Assembly (NCBI RefSeq): GCF_000003195.3
Contig: NC_012872.2
Location: 19,052,491 to 19,116,490 of the forward strand
DNA: 64,000 nt
Direction: 5' to 3'
Source of the DNA: Sorghum bicolor
Lineage: Eukaryota; Streptophyta; Magnoliopsida; Poales; Poaceae
This document shows, one piece after another, positions 1 to 10,300 of the stretch; the first letter of the stretch is position 1; every line of letters begins with the position of its first letter. Below the pieces are notes generated by a model. It searched no databases. It was not told the DNA's origin and saw only the letters and a list, made by a program, of their open reading frames with translations. Position numbers and translations under genes: made by a program.

Positions 1-348
1 CTCTTTGAGCAGGGTATAAATATAAACCCTAGGACCTTGTAATCAAGATATCAAGAAATCAATCAAACACACGTTTTACTCATATTCCAGCATCTACTTT
101 TTCGACGACTTCGTCATATTTTTTTCTTTTTATTACGAGTTCTTAGGAATTCGTCGACTTAAGCTCGGCGTGTTCTCGAGTTCCGCGTGAGTACCTCTTA
201 GCCGTGACATCCGGGCGCATCGCTGTTGTCAGGACTAAAGTATTCGAGTTATTACCTTTGCCGATAGCAAGGTCAAATCGGCTGGCACGCCTTAACGTTT
301 GAATCGGGTATTAGCCCTTTGTGTTTGCAGATCAGTTTTGCATCAACA
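1..348 (+). repeat. G1 5' LTR (3' half only)
   Basis: Matches 11626-11973 base for base and ends in CATCAACA directly before the primer-binding site. The start of the LTR lies outside the window; from the 3' copy the full LTR is 689 bp. Confidence 0.95.
15..26 (+). promoter_or_regulatory. TATA box of G1 5' LTR
   Basis: TATAAATATAAA within the LTR, repeated at 11640-11651 in the 3' LTR. The G2 3' LTR has the same box (about 54711) but the G2 5' LTR has lost part of the surrounding sequence. Expected to start the genomic RNA about 30 bp downstream. Confidence 0.75.
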
Positions 349-353
349 CATCT

Positions 354-373
354 TTTGGCACGCCCAGTGGGAC
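354..373 (+). other. G1 primer-binding site
   Basis: TTTGGCACGCCCAGTGGGAC lies 5 bases after the LTR end and is conserved at 20451-20470 in G2. This is the position of the tRNA primer site. The primer tRNA cannot be named without a tRNA comparison; it is neither the initiator-Met type (TGGTATC...) nor the Asp type (TGGCGCC...) seen in the other elements here. Confidence 0.7.
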
Positions 374-394
374 AGATTCAAGATCAAGATCAAC

Positions 395-2494
395 ATGTCG
401 ATCTCCGACCTCGATCAAGAGAACGTCATCCCCGTGACAGAGGCCAACCTCAAGGATGAGCAAAAGCAAGCTATTGCCCAAGCCATGGAAGAGTTCAAGC
501 AGCAGTGCCTGAAGTCTTTCAGCATAAACAGGAGCGGCGAAGTGGTCCAGAAAGATGCACTGCCGGTACCACGGCAGGTCACCTTCGACGCCAACCCTGG
601 CAAGCTTCAAGATATGGTAGACAATGCCATCAATCGAGCGTTGATTAACCAAGCTGGCGTACTGTCTAATACGGTTTTCAACGCCATGGCAAGAACTTTC
701 AAGGAAGGACAAATCCCGCCAGATTATGTGGGGCCCTCCCATCATCAGCCAACGGCACCAGAGGTCACGGCTCCATCGGCTGCCTTGACGAATGTAAGTG
801 CACAGTCTGCCGTCCCTCCAAGTACATTGGGGACTACTGGTGCACTATCTATGCCGATGGCAACCAACCCACAAATTTCAGTTGGGCAGCATAAACTGAC
901 AACAGATATGTTGGCATCGGCAATGGCAGGGTTAAATCTTCCTCCCAACTGGTGGGGTTATGGTATGCCTCCAGAGTTGACGCCGGGAACATCACAAATA
1001 ACTGACATGAGGGGCAAAACTCCTATGACATCGGCACCTCCCAATGCGCCGGTGAACCAGAGTCCTCGGTATACCACAACTACTACCGCACGGCCTTACA
1101 CTGGGAATCCTCAAGATTCAATGTTCCCGATGCCCAACGCATCGGCAGAGTCAATGCTGATGCAACAGAGGTCTATGGCCCAGTCGGGGTATGTCAATTC
1201 AACGACGGTACCCAATTACCAATCATCGGCAGCACCTATGCCGATGAACGCTAATAATGGATGGCTTGGACAGCAGGCCTTTCCACAATCGCCCCAGCAG
1301 GGTTATCAGACTACAGGGTTCCAGCAAGGACAGGTCTATCCCGGGTTCCAAGGTCAGGGGATTCCCAACCAGCCAATAAATTTTGGGCAGCAACTCGGAG
1401 GACAGCCAATCGGTGGACAACAGTTTGGTGGTCCGCAGATTGGAGGACAGGTGACCAATACGATGTTCCATACAGGTCACGTCCCGAACAGACACGTGGA
1501 GGTTCGCCACCAAGTGCCAGATCCGCAGCCGCCCCATCGGCAAGATGTCGATGCGTATTGGGCCGATAAGATTGCTGAAGTAATGAGGGAACAATTCGGG
1601 ATAAAACCCAAAGTCAACACTTATTCTTATCGGACACCGTATCCTCCAGCGTATGATTTGATCCCGCTTCCACATCGGTACAAGGTACCGGATTTTACAA
1701 AGTTTTCCGGACAGGACGACACGTCAACCATGGAGCATATCAACAGGTTCATTATTCAATGTGGAGAGGCTGGTAACAGGGACGAATTGAGGGTTCGTCT
1801 ATTTTCATCATCATTGTCTGGATCGGCCTTTACTTGGTTCATATCATTACCTCCTAACTCAGTAATTACTTGGGCCGATCTAGAGAAGCAATTCCACAGA
1901 TACTTCTTCTCGGGGGTTCATGAGAAGAAGATCACCGACTTGGTCAAGTTGAGGCAACGTAATGATGAGTCGGTTGAAGGATTTGTGCAGAGGATACGAG
2001 AGGTCAAGAATAAATGCTATAGCCTGGTTCTGGATGATCGGCAGCTAGCCGATTTGGCTTTCCAGGGTTTGTTGCCACATATCAGGGATAAGTATGCCTC
2101 TCAAGAATTCGAAAGTTTAAGTCACTTGGTGCAGAGGATATCTGATCAAGACATCAAGCCTTTCGAGCCTAAGAGGGCATGGAATAAGAAAGTCTCATTT
2201 GTTGATGAAGCAACAAGCTCAGATTCCGATGAAGAACCAGTAATCGGTTTGGCAGAGTGGGTAAAAAACAAGAAGCCGATGTCTTGTCCTTTTGGGCAGA
2301 AGGAACTAGAGAAGTTCGCCTTTGATACCGCCAAGGCCGATAGGATATTTGACTTTCTACTTCAGGAAGGTCAGATCAAACTGTCACCTAACCATGTGAT
2401 TCCATCGGCAGAAGAGTTCAAGAGGATGAGATATTGCAAGTGGCATAATGCGACTTCACATGACACCAACGAGTGCAAAGTATTCAGACAGTAG
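395..2494 (+). CDS. gag: G1 Gag polyprotein, ended early by an in-frame TAG
   Basis: Forms the virus-like particle that packages element RNA. The start is taken at ATG 395, the first one after the primer-binding site; the frame is also open upstream into the LTR. The N-terminal half (roughly residues 100-420) is disordered, rich in Pro, Gln, Gly and Met. A retrotransposon Gag domain follows (about 455-600, from PDFTKFSGQDD through QRISDQD). Near the end is a CxxH...HxxxxC zinc-knuckle-like motif (CKWHNATSHDTNEC). The TAG at 2492-2494 falls six residues after this motif. The frame continues without other stops to 4003, and the paralogue G2 has CAG here (about 45500), so this is a CAG-to-TAG nonsense change rather than the family's normal end. 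Suppression of the TAG cannot be excluded. Confidence 0.9.
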   Translation: MSISDLDQENVIPVTEANLKDEQKQAIAQAMEEFKQQCLKSFSINRSGEVVQKDALPVPRQVTFDANPGKLQDMVDNAINRALINQAGVLSNTVFNAMARTFKEGQIPPDYVGPSHHQPTAPEVTAPSAALTNVSAQSAVPPSTLGTTGALSMPMATNPQISVGQHKLTTDMLASAMAGLNLPPNWWGYGMPPELTPGTSQITDMRGKTPMTSAPPNAPVNQSPRYTTTTTARPYTGNPQDSMFPMPNASAESMLMQQRSMAQSGYVNSTTVPNYQSSAAPMPMNANNGWLGQQAFPQSPQQGYQTTGFQQGQVYPGFQGQGIPNQPINFGQQLGGQPIGGQQFGGPQIGGQVTNTMFHTGHVPNRHVEVRHQVPDPQPPHRQDVDAYWADKIAEVMREQFGIKPKVNTYSYRTPYPPAYDLIPLPHRYKVPDFTKFSGQDDTSTMEHINRFIIQCGEAGNRDELRVRLFSSSLSGSAFTWFISLPPNSVITWADLEKQFHRYFFSGVHEKKITDLVKLRQRNDESVEGFVQRIREVKNKCYSLVLDDRQLADLAFQGLLPHIRDKYASQEFESLSHLVQRISDQDIKPFEPKRAWNKKVSFVDEATSSDSDEEPVIGLAEWVKNKKPMSCPFGQKELEKFAFDTAKADRIFDFLLQEGQIKLSPNHVIPSAEEFKRMRYCKWHNATSHDTNECKVFRQ

Positions 2495-4003
2495 CTGCAA
2501 TCGGCTATAGAGTCAGGGAGAATCAAGTTTGACAGTGCTAAAACCCAGAAGCCGATGAAGATAGACCAACATCCTTTCCCGACAAACATGTTGGACGCTA
2601 AGGGGAAGGCTAAGGTCTTAACGTCGGAAACAGCTGAGAAGAGTGCGTCGGTAGATCCTCAGCATCAAGTTACTACTGCCGATGCAAGAAATAAGGGCTT
2701 GGTCCAGGAAGGGACTAGCTCGGGAAGGCCTCCTCGGTCTGGTATCGTCATAACTCATAGAAGGCCACGAGGAAATTGGCAACGACGGGAAGAAGAAAGA
2801 CGCCGACAGGAGTGGAATCGGCACAGGGATCATTGGAATTGTCCATTCTTCATCCATTGTTGGGAGGAAAATATCAAGCTTCCTACTGTCAGAGACTGCC
2901 CTGAGTGCAACGGTTATGATCGGTACGGTAGAACCGATCGGCGTTATCATGATGATGAACGGCGATTTAATGGGCCAATCAGAGGAAGGGCGTCAGTTCA
3001 TGATCGGCTGGGAGGCAGGCTTAGCATTCACGATCGGCTCAGTGACCGTGTCCGGTATTTCCCCCGGAACCAAGAGGAGCTCGAAGGGATGGCTGATGCG
3101 CGGGTTCCCGATGAATTCATATTTTGCAGGGATGCTAACACGCATCGCATGGAGTCAAGAGAGAACCAACGCCCGACGGTGAGGCAAAGGCCACTTCTTC
3201 CATGGTGCCCTCAAGGATTAACCAAGACACAGAAAAGGAGGTTGCAACGTGAAAGGCAGGAAGAGCTAAATAAAGAAGAGAACTCTGGAAGTCGGCAGCC
3301 GTCAGACACTAAGAGGGAAGGTCCATCGGCTGGCGTCAACATGGTCTTCATGTTGCCGATGGAGTTTCTTGCACCAGCTAGTGACAATGAGTTGGAATTT
3401 TCTGATCAGATAGCTCAGTTGGCTCTGGATCCGATGACGGCTATCTTTGAGAAACCTGCCGATGACGAGAGGCAGCATCTTAAGGCCTTGTTCCTCAAAG
3501 GAAGGGTTGATGGGCAGCCAATGACTAAGATCCTAGTTGATGGTGGAGCTGCTATTAATATTATGCCGTATGCAGTATATCAGAAGCTTGGGAAAGGGGA
3601 TCAAGATTTGACCAAGACCGATATGATGCTCAAAGACTTTGAGGGAAACGTGTCTCCAGTCAAGGGGGCGATATGTGCAGAGTTGACCATCGGCAGCAAA
3701 ACCTTGCCGACAACTTTTTTCGTGATCAGCGGAAAAGGTGCCTACAATTTATTATTGGGGAGAGATTGGATTCATGCCAATTGTTGTGTCCCATCTACAA
3801 TGCATCAGTGCTTGGTTCAGTGGGTAGGTGACAAGATTGAGATCGTCCCAGGGGATTCTTCTTATGTTATCGCATCGGCAGAAGCGGATACTTATGAAAG
3901 GACTAGGTGCATTTCAGGAGAAGTTTGGGAGAAAGATTTTCTCAAAGTTGCCGATTATGAGATTCCACCGATCCAAGCAGTCGGTTCTGACGACGGTTTT
4001 TAA
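2495..4003 (+). CDS. G1 Gag C-terminal extension and aspartic protease, same frame as gag
   Basis: Continues the gag frame after the TAG. The first two thirds are charged, Arg-rich and not assigned to a domain. The retropepsin is at the C-terminal end: catalytic motif VDGGAAINIM with Asp codon 3539-3541 and the downstream LLLGRDWIHAN block. The protease would cut the Gag-Pol polyprotein. It is fused to gag, not to RT: the frame ends in TAA (4001-4003), whose last base is the A of the ATG of the RT frame (TAATG). Without readthrough of the TAG at 2492 this part would need internal initiation. The G2 copy has the same layout. Confidence 0.85.
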   Translation: MQSAIESGRIKFDSAKTQKPMKIDQHPFPTNMLDAKGKAKVLTSETAEKSASVDPQHQVTTADARNKGLVQEGTSSGRPPRSGIVITHRRPRGNWQRREEERRRQEWNRHRDHWNCPFFIHCWEENIKLPTVRDCPECNGYDRYGRTDRRYHDDERRFNGPIRGRASVHDRLGGRLSIHDRLSDRVRYFPRNQEELEGMADARVPDEFIFCRDANTHRMESRENQRPTVRQRPLLPWCPQGLTKTQKRRLQRERQEELNKEENSGSRQPSDTKREGPSAGVNMVFMLPMEFLAPASDNELEFSDQIAQLALDPMTAIFEKPADDERQHLKALFLKGRVDGQPMTKILVDGGAAINIMPYAVYQKLGKGDQDLTKTDMMLKDFEGNVSPVKGAICAELTIGSKTLPTTFFVISGKGAYNLLLGRDWIHANCCVPSTMHQCLVQWVGDKIEIVPGDSSYVIASAEADTYERTRCISGEVWEKDFLKVADYEIPPIQAVGSDDGF

Positions 4004-6291
4004 TGGATAGATTCGCCGATGATGGAAAATTAGGCCAGGGGTTCACATCGGCCGATGATTTGGTAGAAGTAGATATAGGTAGTGGTGATAAGCCTAGACC
4101 TACTTTTATTAGTGCTAGATTAGATCCTGAGTGTAAGCGACAACTGATTAGTTTGTTAAAGGAATATAAAGACTGCTTTGCTTGGGATTATACAGAGATG
4201 CCTGGTTTAGACCGATCAATTGTCGAACATCGGTTACCCATCAAGTCCGGATTTCGGCCACATCAGCAACCAGCCCGCAGATGTAATCCTAACATTCTAC
4301 CTGATATTAAGGCCGAAATCACTAAACTTATTGAAGCTGAGTTTATTCGGCAGTGTCGGTATGCCGAATGGATTTCCAATGTTGTTCCGGTTTACAAGAA
4401 GAACGGGAAGCTTCGGGTGTGCATTGATTTCAGGAATCTCAATAAAGCTACGCCGATGGATGGATACCCAATGCCTGTCGCCGATCTACTGGTTGATGCT
4501 GCGGCTGGCCATCGGGTTATCAGCTTCATGGATGGTAATGCGGGTTATAATCAAATATTCATGGCAGAGGAGGATATTCCAAAAACCGCATTCAGGTGTC
4601 CTGGTCATGTTGGACTATTTGAATGGATAGTCATGACTTTTGGGTTAAAGAATGCTGGTGCTACTTATCAAAGGGCCATGAATTTTATATTTCATGAGTT
4701 CATCGGCAAGTTCGTAGAAATTTATATCGATGATGTGGTGGTTAAGTCTGGAGATTTCTCAAAGCATCTTGCCGATTTACGAAAAGTGTTGGAGTGCACA
4801 AGGAAGCATGGATTAAAGATGAATCCCAACAAGTGTGCATTTGGCGTATCGGCAGGGCAGTTTCTTGGTTTCATGGTACATCAGAGGGGTATTGAAATTA
4901 GTCGAAGATCTATTGATGCCATCAATAAAATAGTGGCCCCTACCAATAAAACTGAGCTCCAATCCTTGATCGGCAAGGTGAATTTTATCAGAAGATTTAT
5001 ATCGAATTTATCCGGGAGAATTCGTGCTTTCAGTCCTCTTCTTAAATTGAAAGCCGATCAGGAGTTTGTTTGGGGAGAAGAACAGCAGTTGGCTCTGGAT
5101 GAAATCAAAAAGTATCTAGTAAATCCTCCAGTTTTAGTTCCACCTCAACAAGGGAAACCCTTCAAATTATATTTATCTACCGATGGATCGGTTATCGGTT
5201 CAGCTTTAGTTCAAGAATTTGAAGGGAAAGAGAGAGTAATTTATTATTTGAGTAGGAGGTTGATTGATGTTGAAACCAGGTATTCGGCCATTGAGAAACT
5301 GTGCTTATGCTTATATTTTTCATGTATTAAGCTGAGACATTACCTGTTGTCGGCTGAATGTGCTGTTGTTTGCAAAGATGACGTGGTTCGATACATGCTA
5401 TCTATGCCGATTATGAGTGGTAGGATTGGTAAATGGATTTTAGCGTTGTCGGAGTTCGATTTGCGTTACGAATCGGCTAAGGCAGTCAAAGGGCATATCA
5501 TGGCCGATTTTGTGACTCAGCATTGCGGTCTAGTGGAAACCTTGGAAATTGCACCCTGGACGCTCTTCTTTGATGGATCTACCTGTGACCGGGGGGCAGG
5601 AATCGGCATTGTATTGGTTTCTCCTGAGGGGAGGAAGTATGAGTTTTCCTTACCGATTGTTGCTACATCAACAAATAATCAGGCTGAGTATCAAGCTCTG
5701 ATCAAGGGATTGGAGTTGTTAAGAGAAGTTCGTGCTGACGCTGTCGAAATATTCGGGGATTCCATGTTGGTTATAAATCAATTGGCCGGAAGCTATGAAT
5801 GCCGAAGTGAAGTTCTCATAACCTATTTCGAGAGAAGTATGCAACTGTTAAAGGAATTCAAGAACTTCCGATTGGAGCATGTTCCCCGATTGCATAATGA
5901 AGACGCTAATCGGTTAGCCCAGCATGCCTCAGGATATCAGCCAATGATTAATGCGACATCGGCAGTCAGTGCCGTTGATTGGAGGAAAGAAATTATCGAA
6001 TATCTAGAAGATCCATCCAAAAAAGTTGAAAGACGGGTTCGATTTCAAGCGACCAAGTATGTGCTCCTTGAAAATGAATTGTATTATCGAACTATCGACG
6101 GAATTCTTCTCCGATGCTTGGGTGATGATGAAGCCAGAAGTTTGATGGGGGAAATCCATGAAGGAGTGTGTGGAGCGCATCAGTCAGCTTTTAAGATGAA
6201 GTGGATGATTCGAAGGAATGGATATTTTTGGCCAACCATACTTGAAGATTGTTTTAAATATTTCAAGGCAAGGTTGTCAAAAGTTCGGTAA
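4003..6291 (+). CDS. pol: G1 Pol: reverse transcriptase, RNase H, archaeal-type RNase H, start of integrase
   Basis: Starts at the ATG overlapping the protease stop (TAATG). RT: VCIDFRNLNKAT block near residue 145 and catalytic YIDD at 241-244. RNase H connection domain begins near Asp394 (STDGSVIG). A second RNase H with DGSTCDRGAGIG (Asp524), ...NNQAEYQAL... and ...FGDSMLVINQL... is the archaeal-type domain that marks Tat elements. The integrase zinc-binding domain follows, with the His pair present (GEIHEGVCGAHQS). The frame then breaks at about 6268, where G1 lacks 5 nt present in G2; this removes the CxxC of the zinc finger and stops at 6289. So RT is probably functional in sequence, but no full-length Pol-integrase can be made. 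Confidence 0.92.
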   Translation: MDRFADDGKLGQGFTSADDLVEVDIGSGDKPRPTFISARLDPECKRQLISLLKEYKDCFAWDYTEMPGLDRSIVEHRLPIKSGFRPHQQPARRCNPNILPDIKAEITKLIEAEFIRQCRYAEWISNVVPVYKKNGKLRVCIDFRNLNKATPMDGYPMPVADLLVDAAAGHRVISFMDGNAGYNQIFMAEEDIPKTAFRCPGHVGLFEWIVMTFGLKNAGATYQRAMNFIFHEFIGKFVEIYIDDVVVKSGDFSKHLADLRKVLECTRKHGLKMNPNKCAFGVSAGQFLGFMVHQRGIEISRRSIDAINKIVAPTNKTELQSLIGKVNFIRRFISNLSGRIRAFSPLLKLKADQEFVWGEEQQLALDEIKKYLVNPPVLVPPQQGKPFKLYLSTDGSVIGSALVQEFEGKERVIYYLSRRLIDVETRYSAIEKLCLCLYFSCIKLRHYLLSAECAVVCKDDVVRYMLSMPIMSGRIGKWILALSEFDLRYESAKAVKGHIMADFVTQHCGLVETLEIAPWTLFFDGSTCDRGAGIGIVLVSPEGRKYEFSLPIVATSTNNQAEYQALIKGLELLREVRADAVEIFGDSMLVINQLAGSYECRSEVLITYFERSMQLLKEFKNFRLEHVPRLHNEDANRLAQHASGYQPMINATSAVSAVDWRKEIIEYLEDPSKKVERRVRFQATKYVLLENELYYRTIDGILLRCLGDDEARSLMGEIHEGVCGAHQSAFKMKWMIRRNGYFWPTILEDCFKYFKARLSKVR

Positions 6292-7231
6292 TATCCAGAG
6301 AGCACCCGCATCGGCTATGAATCCTATAATAAAACCTTGGCCGTTCCGGGGGTGGGCCATCGATCTGATCGGCCAGATTTATCCACCATCTAGCAAAGGG
6401 CATAAGTTCATTCTAGTTGCCACTGACTATTTCACTAAGTGGGTCGAAGCTATTCCTTTGAAGAAAGTCACATCGGCCAATATGATTGATTTTGTGAAGG
6501 AGCATATTATTTACCGATTTGGGATTCCCCAAACGATTACTACCGATCAGGGCACCATGTTCACGTCGGGGGAGTTCGATGAATTCGCAATCGGTATGGG
6601 AATTAAAGTGTTGAATTCTTCTCCTTACTATGCTCAAGCCAACGGGCAGGCCGAAGCGTCTAACAAAGGAATTATCAAGCTTATTAAACGAAAAATTGAA
6701 GAAAATCCTCGGCGGTGGCATACATTGTTAAATGAAGCACTGTGGTCTTATCGGATGGCTTGTCATGGATCAACCAAGGTGTCACCCTATCAATTGGTGT
6801 ATGGACATGATGCAGTATTGCCTTGGGAGATTAAGGCTGGATCTAGGCGATTATCTTTTCAAGATCAATTGGCTGCCGATGATTATGCCACTTTGATGAC
6901 CGATGAGTTAGATGATTTAGCAGGGCATCGGTTAAAGGCTTTAATGAGTATAGAAGAAAATAAGAAGAGAGTTGCTAGATGGTATGATAAAAAAGTAAAG
7001 GCTAAGGAGTTTGTCGATGGGGATTTGGTATGGAAGTTGATTTTGCCAGTCGGGACTAAAAGTTCGAAGTTTGGGAAGTGGTCTCCTAATTGGGAAGGTC
7101 CTTATCGGATAAGACACTCAGCTCCTGGTAATGCCTATATTCTAGAAACTCTCGAAGGAGTTGAATTTCCCAGAGCATTAAATGGCAAATATTTAAAGAA
7201 GTACTACCCCAGCATATGGGTCGACGCATAA
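6269..7231 (+). CDS. G1 integrase catalytic core and C-terminus, out of frame with pol
   Basis: Encodes the DDE strand-transfer domain that inserts element cDNA. Catalytic residues are visible: Asp codon 6362-6364 (AIDLIG), Asp 6545-6547 (TTDQG) and Glu 6653-6655 (QAEASN), with 35 residues between the second Asp and the Glu, as in retroviral integrases. The C-terminus ends in ...KKYYPSIWVDA before TAA at 7229. No chromodomain is seen, as usual for the lineage. The 5-nt deletion near 6268 separates it from RT. The protein is otherwise open throughout. Confidence 0.88.
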   Translation, partial: QGCQKFGNIQRAPASAMNPIIKPWPFRGWAIDLIGQIYPPSSKGHKFILVATDYFTKWVEAIPLKKVTSANMIDFVKEHIIYRFGIPQTITTDQGTMFTSGEFDEFAIGMGIKVLNSSPYYAQANGQAEASNKGIIKLIKRKIEENPRRWHTLLNEALWSYRMACHGSTKVSPYQLVYGHDAVLPWEIKAGSRRLSFQDQLAADDYATLMTDELDDLAGHRLKALMSIEENKKRVARWYDKKVKAKEFVDGDLVWKLILPVGTKSSKFGKWSPNWEGPYRIRHSAPGNAYILETLEGVEFPRALNGKYLKKYYPSIWVDA

Positions 7232-7376
7232 AAGTTTAAGTGCCGATAACACTCCTATCGGCTGGATTTAAATGTTCAGGGGCGGACTTAATGTTCCAAA
7301 AGATGCCGATAACAGTCTTATCGGCTAGACTAAAAGCTAAAAGCGGAAAAACAAAGGTGTGTTGCCGATGAAAGCT

Positions 7377-10300
7377 TCAGATGTTCAGCAGCGCTTGGAT
7401 TGCTGATATGGCGCGCAGCCGAATCTGATTGGCTGTCTCTATCTCTTTGATATCATCATCGGCAGAACCTTCTATCGGCTTCAGCTTCCTCTTCAGCTGC
7501 AGCGCTTTGCGACCATGGACGTTTCGTTCTTGTTCAAGGTGCTTGATGGTCTCCGGCAGTTGACTCTCTTCTTGCTGGGCTTGGGACAGAGCGTCCTCTA
7601 CTTGCTTGAGTTCGGCCAGTAGAGCTTCTCTTTTTGCCGATAGATCAGACACTTTCTGCTTCAGTGCATCACCTGAGGACTTTAAGGTGCCGATGTTCTT
7701 ATGTTTCTCATCGGCTAAGAGTTTTTCTTTCATCATCTCCTCAGAAAGCTGGATTTGAGCGGCTCTATCGGCAAGGCGTCGAATGGCTCTCTGGTACTGT
7801 AGCTGGCGGCTTTCTAGGTGTGCAGCATGGAAGAGTGTTTCTTCAGCATCGGCGGGAATTTGGCCTCTAAGGGTCTTGAACAGGGCTTTGGCTGGGTCAG
7901 AATCGTTGACCAGTTGAGTTGTGTCTTGATGAAGTATGGCCGATAGCTCTTCCAGCTTAGCTCTGGTTTCTGCCGATACAGTTCCAACCGCCCGAGAGGA
8001 GCTTGCTTCCTCGCCTTCTTCTTCGAAGATATCAATGGCGAAGGAGAATAAGCTGTTGGGAGAATCTTGTTCCTGAAAATGAAGATGAAATAAGTCAGTT
8101 TTATGGTCAAAACTTCGGCAGACGGTGCTGGTGGAAAATTGGATGACTTACTTGCTTCAAGGCAGTTTCTTGCCTTTGACTCAAAGATGCCGATGGAGCT
8201 ACAGGTTGATCGGCAAATGTTGCCGATGGAACGATATCGCCTGAAAGAAGACAGGAAGGATTATGAGACTAAATGAGAATAAGTTTATCGGCGGAAGTAT
8301 TGTTGAGATATGTTACCCGGAGGAGAGAGAACAGCTGCCTGAGTCGGGGAAACCGCCGATGATATAACTGGACCTGCCGGGCGAGTTGTTTGTTCACCTA
8401 CGTCAGCTGATGCACCTGCCACTTGAGGTTCTTCCTGCTGGGGTTCTTCCATCTGTGGTGCTTCCTGTATTGGTTGGGGAGATGGTGCTTGCTGTGTCTG
8501 GACTTCTGGAGGAGAAGAGGAAGATTCCACCGGGATTGGGGACACCGGAGGAGGAGGAGGAGTTGCCACTTTCTGGCGCTTTGTTCCAGCCTTAGCACCT
8601 TGGATGCCCTTCCTCTTTGGCTGGCTAGACTGGGGGGCATCGGCACCTTGGCGTTTGGCTTTTGCCGATGCACCAGTTTGCTGCAACAACAAAAAGGAGT
8701 TTATGAGCACAGATAACCGATATAAAGATAGTCAGCATAAATGAAAAAGGTTTTAACAGATTGCCTTGAAAGCTTGCGCCAGAGTGGAAGCAGTTACCGT
8801 TGGTGATGTCTGAGTTTTCCTGGTGGTAACTTTCTTGAGGCGCGCACCCCGGTGCACGATGGAAGCCAGAGTGGGAGCATTATGGCCGATTGAGGAGATC
8901 GGGCCTGATGGGAATAAGTCGATCGGCTTGCCACTCCTGCTAACCGATGGGGGGGGGGTGTTGTCAATCTGCAAAAGGAATACAGGGGTAAGTTACCGAT
9001 GGGAATAGTATTGGAAAATGAGACATCGGTTTAAAATACTTACAGTGGCATCAGGGACTTCGTATTCGGGGTCGATCATGCCGCGGTATGAGAGGGCCGA
9101 TCTGCAGAATAGATTCTCTTTCCATTCTGCCCACCATAGCTTGTATTCCTGAGTGATAAAGGCAGCTGGAACCCATTCTGACAGATCTACATCTGTATCG
9201 GCATTTGGTGGTAGCTGGGCTACTCGAGTCCACTCGAGGAGGTTGGCGATGGGTTCTCTGGGCTTTATTACATCGGCATAAGGAAGTGCAATCGGCAATT
9301 GGCCGAAAGCTAGCTGGCGAGCTAATGCCGATGGATTATAAAATTCATAGGTTTGGGGGGAGGTTTTCGTGCTACCGAAGAAATTCACTGGTATGGCTCT
9401 GGGAGTCACGATTGCCATCATCACCTCATTGTCCCTGTCGAGAGCTTCATCAAATGGATTGAAGGTCAGAGGGAGCATGCTGTCTGGGTCGTCATAAGCC
9501 AGCCATGGTCGTTCATCTCTGGCCAGACCCTCATACAGAGTCTCGAAGAATCGGCCGATCTGATCCGGATTGTTCCCTGAACCGGGTAAGACTATAACGG
9601 CTTCACCAAAGTTCAAGGGGGCACGCGTTGCCGATTCCTCTTCACCTAACACATGATTCTCGGCTATATCTCTTGGGAAGTGCTGTGAGAACAAGTTGAA
9701 ATCAAGGCGCTTATGCAGGTGCAGATTGAGCCACATATTAATAAACCACCAGGGGCCTCCCAAGTTGCCGATGGATTGGCCAAGCAGGAGTTTCTGGGCT
9801 ACCTGATGAAGAAGGTGGTAAACAGCGCCGAGCAAATATCGGCCGAGAGGAAATGGGCCGCCGCTAGCCAGTCTTTCTGCTGCCGATAGATAGACAGAAG
9901 TCGGTCCTGCCGATCGACCACAGAATACAAACTTGTCCAGCCACATGTTCAGAAAGGTGGTTTGCTCCTTTGTGGTGACAGACCCTCTCCCGCAGTACTT
10001 CTGGATGTACCCTGACCAACCGCCGATAGCGCGAGTCTCCACTTTGGCACTGGGGGCGGTATCAAAAAAGTGGGTGCTATCGGCAGAAGATATATCTAGC
10101 CCAGTAAGCATGGCTACATCGGCAAGGGTAGGAGAAGCAGGGCCGTGGCCAAAAACAAAAGCGTTGAGAGTGTCTGACCAAAAGTAGGATGCAGCTATCA
10201 GCAATGATTCGTTCCTGTGCATATCGGCAATGGATAGCCTAATGCATTGAGCTAGTTTCCTCTCACCCCATTGAACTTCATAAGAATTGCTGACCCTCAA

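Noticed and set aside
2480..2500. Programmed readthrough of the gag TAG
   Set aside because: The paralogue G2 has CAG, and the bases after TAG do not match the well-known CARYYA context. Kept only as a remote option.
7634..9580. Plus-strand ORFs of 60-97 aa opposite the antisense gene
   Set aside because: No motifs; they overlap the exons and introns of the spliced minus-strand PMD gene.
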